From DASRJX01 sp035649235 (GTDB lineage Bacteria > Acidobacteriota > Polarisedimenticolia > Gp22-AA2): 17,807 bases of DNA. The notes below the pieces were generated by a model. That model saw only the letters and a program-made list of their open reading frames with translations. It searched no databases and was not told the origin of the DNA. The translations under genes were made by a program, and so were the position numbers. How positions within the stretch are numbered: position 1 is the stretch's first letter; the number at the start of each line of letters is the position of its first letter. This document shows positions 1 through 7,110 of this stretch, one piece after another. The stretch lies in contig DASRJX010000106.1 in the NCBI GenBank assembly GCA_035649235.1, positions 1 through 17,807 of the forward strand, read 5' to 3'.

Positions 1-802
1 CGCGCGCCGACTCCAGCTCCACGATCGCCTCCTCGGTGCGGCCCTGGCGCAGGAGGAGGTAGCCCAGGGTGTTGGCGATGTAGCCGTTCTCGGGGTCCGC
101 CATGCGCGCCTGCTGCAGCGTGTCCCGCGCCTCGTCGCCGCGGTTCAAGGTGTCGAGGGCGCGGCCGCGCTGGTGCAGCGCCTGGGCCGATCCGGGCTTC
201 AGCGTCAGCGCCCGATCGGCGGCCTCGAGCGCTCCCTGCGCATCCTTCCTCTCGAGTCTGACGCGCGCCAGGTTCACGAACGTCTTCTCCGAGCCTTCGT
301 TGAGCTGCGAGGAGCGCAGGAGCGCAGCCTCGCTCTCCTCCAGGTGGCCGGATTTCCAAAGGGCGAGGCCGAAAAGGTACTGGGTGTACGCGTCATCCGG
401 CCGGCCGGTCGAAGCGACTTTAAGCCGCTGTGAAGCGGCATCGAAATCACTCGACTCGTAGAGCGAGACGCCCTCGCGCCAGGCGAGGCGCGTCTCTTCT
501 GGGGTCGGTGGCGCGGCAGGCATCGTGGTGACGGGCTGCATCCCGTCCGGCAGCGCGGCGGTGGTTCCGGGTTGCGGAGCTTCTGCGGGCGACGGCTGCG
601 CCCCTGTCGGCACGGTCGCGGCGGGATGACTGTCGACCACCTTCCGGTCCCGGTCGCGGCCGCCGCAGGCCACGAGGAGCGCTGTCGCCAGAAGACCCCA
701 GACGAGTCCTCGGGCGCCGTGCCACGCGCCGGAGGGTCCGGCGTCGGGCTGCGCTGTCGGCAGGATCCGGTGCGTTCTGCTCGTTCGGTCGTGTGCGTTC
801 AT
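1..802 (-). CDS. TPR-repeat lipoprotein, C-terminus cut by window edge
   Basis: The reading frame is open from the ATG at 802 to the left edge, so about 267 residues are visible and the C-terminus is missing. Residues 33-46 form a hydrophobic stretch ending LLVAC, a good lipobox with Cys46. This suggests a lipoprotein anchored on the periplasmic side of a membrane, although the 30-residue lead before it is long for a signal peptide. A Pro/Ala-rich linker follows. From about residue 100 there are tandem helical pairs of TPR type (for example the A-L-x-L-x-P and G-Y-x-x-x-x-L-G-Y patterns). GAGG lies 6-10 bases before the ATG, which supports this start. TPR lipoproteins usually scaffold protein complexes; no specific partner can be named. 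The gene lies downstream of a two-component system and behind a sigma-54-type promoter. Confidence 0.82.
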   Translation of the reverse strand, partial: MNAHDRTSRTHRILPTAQPDAGPSGAWHGARGLVWGLLATALLVACGGRDRDRKVVDSHPAATVPTGAQPSPAEAPQPGTTAALPDGMQPVTTMPAAPPTPEETRLAWREGVSLYESSDFDAASQRLKVASTGRPDDAYTQYLFGLALWKSGHLEESEAALLRSSQLNEGSEKTFVNLARVRLERKDAQGALEAADRALTLKPGSAQALHQRGRALDTLNRGDEARDTLQQARMADPENGYIANTLGYLLLRQGRTEEAIVELESAR

Positions 803-868
803 GATGTCCCTCGATCGGCCCCGGTTGAGAATCCCCGCCAGGGGGTGACCGGGTCGGAGGACCCAGAG

Positions 869-885
869 AGCGAAGCCTGTGCCAG
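869..885 (-). promoter_or_regulatory. Sigma-54 (-24/-12) promoter for the TPR lipoprotein gene
   Basis: Read on the minus strand this is CTGGCACAGGCTTCGCT. It matches the RpoN consensus TGGCACG-N4-TTGCW at 10 of 12 defined positions, including the invariant GG and GC, which are exactly 10 bases apart. Transcription would start near 858, giving a leader of about 56 bases before the ATG at 802. The adjacent regulator has the GAFTGA loop needed to activate sigma-54 polymerase, which makes the site more credible. Confidence 0.65.
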
Positions 886-974
886 GGGAGGGTTGCCGAA
901 TTGGCCGTCAATCAAGGGGTTTGGAAGGTCGGAGCGGCGTGCGGCCGGGCCCGGCGTGGCCCGCCGGCCCGGTG

Positions 975-992
975 CGTGTCGCCCGGGACACG
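975..992. promoter_or_regulatory. Inverted repeat, possible enhancer site for the NtrC-family regulator
   Basis: CGTGTC-GCCCGG-GACACG is a perfect 6-bp dyad with a 6-base centre. Its centre lies about 125 bases upstream of the predicted sigma-54 transcription start, the usual distance for an enhancer of an NtrC-type activator with a Fis-like DNA-binding domain. It is also just past the regulator's stop codon, so a hairpin in that mRNA is an alternative. No T-run follows on the minus strand, so a terminator is less likely. Confidence 0.35.
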
Positions 993-1044
993 ACGCGCCG
1001 GGCGGCCGCAAGCGCCAGGCGGGGCCGGCGAGCGGCGGGCCGGC

Positions 1045-2415
1045 TCAGTCCTCGGCAGGTTTCTCGATTCCGAGTGCCTTGAGCTTCTTATAGAGGTGGC
1101 TGCGCTCCAGGTTCAGCTCGCGGGCCGCGCGCGCCATGCGCCAGCGCGTGCGCTCCAGGACCGCGAGGATGATCGCCCGCTCGCGCCGCTCCAGCTCCGC
1201 CGCGAGATCGAACGGTCCCGCCGGAGTGGCGGCGGCGCGCGTCTCCGCGGCCTCTCCGTGGCCGCCGAGGAAGCCGACGTGCGCCGGGCCGACATCGTCC
1301 CCGCCGGCCAGGATCGCCACGCGCTCCATCGCGTTGCGCAGCTCACGCACGTTCCCCGGCCAGGGATGAGCCTGGAGCAGCGCCAGCGCCTCCGGCCCCA
1401 GGCGCTTGGGACGGACGTGGTTGCGCCGGCAGGCCGCCAGGAGGAACGATGTCGCGAGGGTCTCGACGTCCTCGACCCTTTCCCTGAGTGGCGGCACGCG
1501 GATCGGCACCACCAGCAGCCTGTAGTACAGGTCCTCCCGGAACCGGCCGGCGCGCACCTCGGCCTCGAGATCGCGGTTGGTCGCGGCGATCACGCGCACG
1601 TCGACGCGCTCCGGCCCGCGCCCGCCGATCCGCTCCACCTCCCCCGACTCCAGCGCGCGGAGCATCTTCGGCTGAAGAGCCGGCGGCACCTCGCCGATCT
1701 CGTCCAGGAACAGCGTCCCGCGGTCCGCGGCCTGGAACTTCCCGCGCCGCGCCTCCGTGGCGCCGGTGAAAGCCCCCTTCGCGTGGCCGAACAGCTCGCT
1801 CTCGAACAGCGTCTCCGGGATGGCGGCGCAGTTCAGCGTCACGAGCGGCCGTTTCTGCCGCGGGCTGCCGGCGTGCAGGGCGCGCGCGACGAGCTCCTTG
1901 CCGGTGCCGTTCTCGCCCAGCAGGAGGACGCCGGCGTCGGTCGGCGCCACGCGACGGACAGTCTCCATGAGGTCGCGCATTGGAAGGGACGATCCGAGGA
2001 TGCCCGCGCCCAAACCCGCCTCCTCCTGAAGCCGCCGGTTCTCCTCCCGGAGCCCTTCGTAGCGCAGGGCATTGCCGACCGCCAGCAGGATGCGCTCGAC
2101 CGAGGGCGGCTTCTCGATGAAGTCGAACGCGCCGGCCTTCACCGCCCGCACCGCCTTCTCGATCGTCCCGTGCGCCGTCAGGACGAGGGAAGGCACCTGG
2201 CGCGCATGCTGCGCCATAGCCTCCAGCAGCTGGAGGCCGTCCAGGACCGGCATCTGCAGGTCGAGGATCACCAGGTCGATGTCCCCCGCCTCGAGCCGCT
2301 CCAGCGCGGCGGCGCCGTTCTCCGCCTCCTCCGTGGCGTAGCCCTCCAGCCGCAGGGCCCGCGTCAAGGTGCTCCGGATGTTCTTCTCGTCGTCGACGAT
2401 CAGGATGGTCGGCAT
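1045..2415 (-). CDS. Sigma-54-dependent response regulator, NtrC/NtrX family
   Basis: This 456-residue protein has the classic three parts. The receiver domain (1-120) has acidic pocket D8-D9, phosphoacceptor D52, T80 and K102. The AAA+ domain (about 135-375) has Walker A GENGTGKE at 167-174, the sigma-54 contact loop GAFTGA at 214-219 and Walker B TLFLDE at 234-239. A Fis-type helix-turn-helix occupies about 410-450. It should hydrolyse ATP to open promoters held by RNA polymerase with sigma-54 once D52 is phosphorylated. The kinase gene ends 4 bases upstream, so the two are co-transcribed and probably translationally coupled. The kinase resembles NtrY, which makes NtrX the closest family label, but the signal and regulon cannot be read from the sequence. 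A likely target is the TPR lipoprotein gene directly downstream. Confidence 0.95.
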   Translation of the reverse strand: MPTILIVDDEKNIRSTLTRALRLEGYATEEAENGAAALERLEAGDIDLVILDLQMPVLDGLQLLEAMAQHARQVPSLVLTAHGTIEKAVRAVKAGAFDFIEKPPSVERILLAVGNALRYEGLREENRRLQEEAGLGAGILGSSLPMRDLMETVRRVAPTDAGVLLLGENGTGKELVARALHAGSPRQKRPLVTLNCAAIPETLFESELFGHAKGAFTGATEARRGKFQAADRGTLFLDEIGEVPPALQPKMLRALESGEVERIGGRGPERVDVRVIAATNRDLEAEVRAGRFREDLYYRLLVVPIRVPPLRERVEDVETLATSFLLAACRRNHVRPKRLGPEALALLQAHPWPGNVRELRNAMERVAILAGGDDVGPAHVGFLGGHGEAAETRAAATPAGPFDLAAELERRERAIILAVLERTRWRMARAARELNLERSHLYKKLKALGIEKPAED

Positions 2416-2419
2416 GGCG

Positions 2420-4141
2420 TCAGCCCCGCTGCTCAGGCGGACCGTCCACCGGCAGCCGGAGGGTGATGGTGGCTCCGCGGCCGGGGGCGCCGGAGGCGGC
2501 GATCGATCCCCCGTGGTCGGTCACGATGCGGTAGGCGATCGCCATGCCGAGGCCGCTCCCGCCGCTCTCGCCTCGGGTCGTGAAGTACGGCTCGAAGACG
2601 CGACGCAGCGCGTCCGGCTCGAAGCCCCGGCCGGTGTCGGAGACGGCGATCTCCTCGCAGGCGCCCTGCGCGCCCCCGGCGTCGGTGGGAAGGGATCGCA
2701 GGTCGAGCGCCAGGCGCCTGTCGGGCGACGACTCCATCGCGTCGAGGGCGTTGGCGACGATGTTCTTCAGCGCCCGGCCGATCTGCTCCGCGTCGGCGCG
2801 CACCACGTGCGGCCTGTCGAGGCCCGAGGTCCGGACCTCGACGCCGAGATCCCCCACGCGCTGGGCGAACAGGGCCAGCGATTGCGATGCGATCGCCCGG
2901 AGGTCGCACGGAGCGCACTCCGGCGGCGGCAGCCGCGCGAAGCGGGAGAACTCGTCCACCAGGCGCCTCAGGCTCTCCACCTCCTCGAGGATGGTGGCCG
3001 CTTCGACCTCCAGGGCCCGCTCCAGCTCGGCGGGGGCTTTGTCCCGGGTGCGTTTCAGGTTCTCGACCGCCATCCTGATCGGCGAGAGAGGATTGCGGAC
3101 CTCGTGGGCCACGCGCCGGGCCACCTCCTGCCAGGCCGCCACCCGCTCCGCCGCCAGGCGCTGCCGCTCGCTCTCGGAGAGCGCCTGGAGCATCCGGTCG
3201 AAGGACTGCGTCAGCCGCCGGACCTCGTCCCTGCCCTGCGCCCGTACGGTCCCTCGCGATCGCTCGGCGGAGATCCGCTCCGCCCGCTGCACCAGGCCGC
3301 GGATGGGCCGGGAGATCCCCTCCGCCAGGATGAGGCCGACGACGAGGGCGCTCCCCAGGACGAGCGGGGCCAAGCCGGAGTACGCGGCACGCAGCTCGCG
3401 CCGCACTTGGCGCGCATCCTCCGGCTGCACCGAGACGCGCAGCATCCAGCCGGCACCGCCGAGGGGCACGTCCACGACGTTCTGACCGGGGGCCGAAGGC
3501 GAGCCTGCCGGTTCGACGCCCGGATCGCGGTCTGAGGTGCCTGCCTGTCCGCCGACGAGGCGCGCCGGCTCGCCGAGGATCTCCGACACGCCGGCCACGA
3601 ACGCCTCGCCGACGATCAGTCCCCCGACGAGGGTCAGCGCCTCGCCCCCCGCGCGCACCGAGCGGCTCTCCACGTACAGAAGAGGCGCCTCTTCTCCGCC
3701 GGAGGGCGCGGGCAGACGCCGCAGCCCGAAAGCCCCGTCCGTCAGATCCTCGGGCTCGAGCGCCAGGGCGCCGCCGCGCTCCGGCCCCGTCGTCGCCAGG
3801 ACGGCGCCCCTTTCGTTCCTCGCTTCGAGGTGGTCCAGGCCGTAGCGCTCCTTGAGGTCGGTCACGATGCTGCGCGCGGCCGCGACGGGCCCCTGGAGCA
3901 GGTCCTGGATGCGGGCGCGTCCTGTCGAGAGATCCGACGATGCCTGGTCCATGCGGCTGACCGTCTCCGCCTTCCGCCTCTCGACCAGGATCGCCGCCTG
4001 CCGTCGGATGAGGTCGAGCCGCCGCGCGGTCGCTTCGCCGGCCCGCCGTTCGGCCTGGAGCCAGGGCACCGCCGCGGCCACCCCCATCGGCAGAAGCGCT
4101 GCGAAGGCGAGGGCCAGGACGAGCTTCAGCCGCAGGCTCAT
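2420..4141 (-). CDS. Membrane sensor histidine kinase, NtrY-like
   Basis: This 573-residue kinase has one transmembrane helix at about 5-25, an extracytoplasmic sensor region at about 27-255, and a second helix at about 256-275. Next come a HAMP linker (about 276-325), a dimerisation domain with the H-box AHEVRNPLSPI (His346 as phosphoacceptor) and an ATPase domain. In the ATPase domain the N-box is around N464, the G1 box is SDTGRGF (501-507) and the G2 box is GSGLGM (528-533). The H-box and the following MAVENLKR stretch are typical of the NtrY branch. The sensor region matches no domain I recognise and carries a Gly/Pro/Ser-rich insert near 197-220. It should phosphorylate D52 of the regulator encoded 4 bases downstream. 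The SD before the ATG is weak, so the exact start is less certain than the identity. Confidence 0.93.
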   Translation of the reverse strand: MSLRLKLVLALAFAALLPMGVAAAVPWLQAERRAGEATARRLDLIRRQAAILVERRKAETVSRMDQASSDLSTGRARIQDLLQGPVAAARSIVTDLKERYGLDHLEARNERGAVLATTGPERGGALALEPEDLTDGAFGLRRLPAPSGGEEAPLLYVESRSVRAGGEALTLVGGLIVGEAFVAGVSEILGEPARLVGGQAGTSDRDPGVEPAGSPSAPGQNVVDVPLGGAGWMLRVSVQPEDARQVRRELRAAYSGLAPLVLGSALVVGLILAEGISRPIRGLVQRAERISAERSRGTVRAQGRDEVRRLTQSFDRMLQALSESERQRLAAERVAAWQEVARRVAHEVRNPLSPIRMAVENLKRTRDKAPAELERALEVEAATILEEVESLRRLVDEFSRFARLPPPECAPCDLRAIASQSLALFAQRVGDLGVEVRTSGLDRPHVVRADAEQIGRALKNIVANALDAMESSPDRRLALDLRSLPTDAGGAQGACEEIAVSDTGRGFEPDALRRVFEPYFTTRGESGGSGLGMAIAYRIVTDHGGSIAASGAPGRGATITLRLPVDGPPEQRG

Positions 4142-4212
4142 CTTCCGGAGACTCTACGTCAGGGCCGGTCGTTCCGTCCACATCCGGACACCACACGATC
4201 CGCATCACCATG

Positions 4213-4218
4213 TAATCT
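4213..4218 (+). promoter_or_regulatory. Possible -10 box of a leaderless ammonia-lyase mRNA
   Basis: TAATCT lies 6 bases before the GTG at 4225, in the 83-base gap between the divergent kinase and ammonia-lyase genes. No Shine-Dalgarno sequence precedes either the GTG or the ATG at 4234. A start of transcription at the GTG would fit the spacing seen at htrA and at the nucleotidyltransferase module. There is no clear -35 box, so the call is weak by itself. Confidence 0.3.
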
Positions 4219-4224
4219 CTTGTC

Positions 4225-5361
4225 GTGAGCCCGATGCGGTTCGTCTTCAATCCCTTTCTGCGCCAAGGCGAGGCCATGGCGCCACCGTCGCGAGCGGCGG
4301 TGCTGGAGTTCCACCAATCACTCCCCGGCTACGCCCCGACGCCGCTGCACTCCTGCCACGGCCTGGCGCGGGCGCTCGGCGTCGGCGGACTCTACGTCAA
4401 GGACGAGGCGCACCGCTTCGGACTGAAGGCGTTCAAGGGGCTGGGGGCATCCTGGGCGCTGCATCGTGTCCTGGAAGATGGCCGCGCGGGGGGAACGTCA
4501 CCCCCGACCGCCGTCGCTACGGCGACCGACGGCAACCACGGGCGCGCCGTGGCCTGGGCGGCCCGGCGCGCCGGGCTCGCGGCGACGATCTTCATTCCTG
4601 CCGGGTCGGCCCCGGCGCGCGTCGAGGCGATCCGCGGCGAGGGGGCGCGCGTCATTCTGGTCGAGGGGACCTACGACGACGCCGTGCGCCAGTGCGCCGA
4701 AGAGAGCGGCAGGAACGGCTGGCAGGTCATCGCCGACACGGGCTACGAGGGGTATCTCACCATCCCGCGACTCGTGGCCGAGGGCTACAGCACCATGTTC
4801 ACGGAGGCCGACAGCCAGATCGAGATGGCGTCCCTGGCGCGCCCCGGGCTCCTGATCGTCCAGGGAGGCGTGGGCGCTCTGGCGTGCGCCGCCGTCGAGC
4901 ACTACCGCGGAAGCAGCGACCGGCCGGCGATCGCCGTCGTCGAGCCGGTGGACGCCGACTGCCTCCTCGAGTCGATCGCCTCCCCCGACGGCCGCCCGCG
5001 GCCGGCGCGCGGGCGCCAGGCCTCCATCATGGCGGGCCTCAATTGCGGGGAGGTGTCGCTGGCGGCGTGGCCCACGCTGCGGGGCGGGGTGGACCTTTTC
5101 TTCAGCATCGAGGACCGCCATGCCGAGGAGGCGATGCGCCGGCTGCACCACGCGGTCACGGGCGATCCGCCGATCGAAGCGGGCGAGTCGGGTGCGGCCG
5201 GGCTCGCGGGGCTCGTCGCCCTTCAGACCGAGGAGGCCCTGCGCGGCGCCCGGGAGCGGCTCTCCCTATCGGATCGGACGGTGGTGCTGGTTCTGAACAC
5301 CGAGGGGGCCACCGACCCCGAGGCGTTCAGGAGGATCGCCGGCCTCGGACCTCTTCCTTGA
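4225..5361 (+). CDS. dpaL: Diaminopropionate ammonia-lyase (PLP enzyme)
   Basis: This 378-residue fold-type II PLP enzyme should convert 2,3-diaminopropionate to pyruvate and two ammonia molecules in the cytoplasm. It aligns by eye along its length with Escherichia coli YgeX. The pattern GYxPTPL is at 35-41. KDEAHRFGLKAFK carries the PLP lysine K71, equivalent to YgeX K77. ATDGNHGR has D102 and the ADTGYEGY stretch has D171, equivalent to the catalytic D120 and D189. A glycine-rich phosphate loop, QGGVGALACA, follows. The GTG at 4225 is chosen because TAATCT lies just before it; ATG 4234 is possible. No amino-acid catabolic partner is nearby. The 3' end overlaps the convergent dehydrogenase gene by 35 bases. 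A related threonine-dehydratase-type activity cannot be excluded, but the catalytic set favours the lyase. Confidence 0.88.
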   Translation: MSPMRFVFNPFLRQGEAMAPPSRAAVLEFHQSLPGYAPTPLHSCHGLARALGVGGLYVKDEAHRFGLKAFKGLGASWALHRVLEDGRAGGTSPPTAVATATDGNHGRAVAWAARRAGLAATIFIPAGSAPARVEAIRGEGARVILVEGTYDDAVRQCAEESGRNGWQVIADTGYEGYLTIPRLVAEGYSTMFTEADSQIEMASLARPGLLIVQGGVGALACAAVEHYRGSSDRPAIAVVEPVDADCLLESIASPDGRPRPARGRQASIMAGLNCGEVSLAAWPTLRGGVDLFFSIEDRHAEEAMRRLHHAVTGDPPIEAGESGAAGLAGLVALQTEEALRGARERLSLSDRTVVLVLNTEGATDPEAFRRIAGLGPLP

Positions 5362-6967
5362 TGCGCTGGATGTGGCCGCGCCCGAGGCCCTTGACCTCGC
5401 AGCCGAGCTCGAAATAACGCCGGATCTTGGCATCGTCGAGGATGCCGAAGCAGTCGATGACGCACAGGGTTCGGCCCGCCATCCGGACCACCTCGTCGGG
5501 GGAGAGGTCGAGGTAGGCCTTGTGGCGCACCGCAAGGATCGCCGCGTCGGCCCCCTTGAGGGCCGCCCCGAGGTCCTGCTGGACGCGCAGCGCCTTGAGC
5601 CCCTCCTGGTTGCGGAAGAAGCGCGACCAGGAATAGCCGGGCCGCGGGTAGGTCTTCTGCTCCTCGAACTCCCACCAGCGCAGGACGTACGGATCGTGCA
5701 CCGCCATGTCGCCGCCCATCTCGGCCAGCTTGCGCACGATCAGCTCCGAGCCGGAGTAGCGCGTGTCGCCCACGTCCTCGCGGTAAGCGGCCCCCAGCAC
5801 CACGAGACGCGACCCGGCCACCACCCGCCCCATGTTGCGCAAGGCGTCCCGGGCCAGATCGGCCACGTGCAGCGCCCGCGTGTCGTTGATGTCGATGGCG
5901 AGCGGCGTCATCTTGAACAGATCCTCGTCGCCGCCCATCAGATGCTTGTTGGCCCAGATCCCCAGACCTCCGTCCTTCGGCAGGCAGTAGCCGCCGATGC
6001 CCGGGCCGGGGAAGATGATGTTGCTGTGGGTCGGCCGCACCTTGATGGCGTTGATGACCTTGACGAGGTCGACGCCGTTGCGCTCGGCGAAGTGGCTCCA
6101 CTCGTCGAGGAACGCCAGGATCGCGGCCCGATACGAGTTCTCGACGATTTTGCAGGTCTCGCTCTCCAGAGGCCGGTCGAGGACCGTGAGGGGGAACTTC
6201 TCGACGTTCAGGACCTCCGACAGGAACTTCACCACGCGCTCCCGGCTCTCCTTGTCGACGCCGGCGCAGACCCGCCAGAAATCGCGCACCGAGCGCACGT
6301 AGTCGCGCCCCGGCATGACCCGCTCGTAAGAGTGGGCCAGAAGCGGCGACGAGGTGAGGCCGCGCTTCGCGAACTCCTGCTTGAGGAGGGGGTAGGCGAT
6401 GAACTCCGTGGTGCCGGGGGCGACGGTCGTCTCGATCAGCACCAGGGCCTGCGGCGGAATGAGGCGGCCGATCGACACGAACGACTTCTCGAGCGCCTCC
6501 ATGTCGGCGTGCCCGGTCTTCAGGTCGCCGAGGCTTTCCTTGAGGTAGTCGCACTGCACGTCGACGACGACGCAGTCGGCGAGCTTCAGGACCTCCTCGG
6601 TGTAGGTGCAATGGAGCGTCTTCTTCTCCCGGACGCAGCGGGCGATGAGGACCTCGACCTCCGGATCCTCCGAGGTGACGGGGGTCACCCCCCGGTTGAG
6701 CAGCGGGATCTTCCAGTACGATCGGGTGCTCGGACGCTGCATGCCGATGACGAACTTCCCCGGCTGCCGCGTCTTCCTGTCGACGCTGTCGGCGATGACG
6801 CCGGCCATGACCGCGCCGACGAAGCCGACCCCGACGACCACGACGATCTCACGCCCCTTGGCGCGCTCGGCGGCCACCAGCGCCTCGAGCCGGGAGAATT
6901 CCCCCTGGTAATCTTCCTGAGTCGGAAGCGGGAACCGTTCTCCCTCGGGGCTGATCGAATAGTCCAT
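5327..6967 (-). CDS. Nucleotide-sugar dehydrogenase (UDP-glucose/UDP-HexNAc 6-dehydrogenase family)
   Basis: The product oxidises the C6 hydroxyl of a UDP-sugar to a carboxylate using two NAD+, supplying uronic acids for envelope polysaccharide. Visible landmarks are the NAD-binding GVGFVG at 46-51, IETTVAPGTTE around 178-188, the central NSYRAAILAF-type helix at 277-286, and GGYCLPKD at 325-332 with catalytic Cys328. At 546 residues it is about 100 longer than the usual 420-450. The excess is an N-terminal extension of about 38 residues and an expanded C-terminal domain around 425-470. The ATG at 6967 has GGAGGAAGT directly before it and lies about 40 bases downstream of a strong promoter. 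The further upstream ATG at 7087 lies before that promoter and is rejected. No glycosyltransferases or other sugar genes are next to it. The substrate (UDP-glucose or an N-acetyl sugar) cannot be fixed. Confidence 0.9.
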   Translation of the reverse strand: MDYSISPEGERFPLPTQEDYQGEFSRLEALVAAERAKGREIVVVVGVGFVGAVMAGVIADSVDRKTRQPGKFVIGMQRPSTRSYWKIPLLNRGVTPVTSEDPEVEVLIARCVREKKTLHCTYTEEVLKLADCVVVDVQCDYLKESLGDLKTGHADMEALEKSFVSIGRLIPPQALVLIETTVAPGTTEFIAYPLLKQEFAKRGLTSSPLLAHSYERVMPGRDYVRSVRDFWRVCAGVDKESRERVVKFLSEVLNVEKFPLTVLDRPLESETCKIVENSYRAAILAFLDEWSHFAERNGVDLVKVINAIKVRPTHSNIIFPGPGIGGYCLPKDGGLGIWANKHLMGGDEDLFKMTPLAIDINDTRALHVADLARDALRNMGRVVAGSRLVVLGAAYREDVGDTRYSGSELIVRKLAEMGGDMAVHDPYVLRWWEFEEQKTYPRPGYSWSRFFRNQEGLKALRVQQDLGAALKGADAAILAVRHKAYLDLSPDEVVRMAGRTLCVIDCFGILDDAKIRRYFELGCEVKGLGRGHIQRIKEEVRGRRSS

Positions 6968-7013
6968 ACTTCCTCCGCTTCGGGCCGCCGGATGCAGGTT
7001 GGGGCGAAGGGTG

Positions 7014-7042
7014 AAAATATGATGCCCTACTGTCCCTGTCAA
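7014..7042 (-). promoter_or_regulatory. Sigma-70 promoter of the nucleotide-sugar dehydrogenase gene
   Basis: On the minus strand the -35 box is a perfect TTGACA (7037-7042), followed by a 17-base spacer and the -10 box TATTTT (7014-7019). Transcription would start near 7007, giving a leader of about 40 bases with GGAGGAAG before the ATG at 6967. This is one of the two best-matching vegetative promoters in the window. Confidence 0.82.
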
Positions 7043-7110
7043 CCCTCGGTGAGTGGCCTCGGGCGCCGACCGGTGATAGATTTGCACACGGCCTGGATGG
7101 ACGGGCCGGC

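Noticed and set aside
901..2466. Long plus-strand open frame of 521 codons opposite the response regulator
   Set aside because: It is antisense to a gene with complete receiver, AAA+ and HTH motifs. Its translation is Arg/Ala/Pro/Gln-rich low-quality sequence, as expected from the opposite strand of GC-rich coding DNA.
6968..7087. Start of the dehydrogenase at the upstream ATG (7087)
   Set aside because: The extra 40 residues are encoded across and upstream of the TTGACA/TATTTT promoter, and the ATG at 6967 has an excellent SD.
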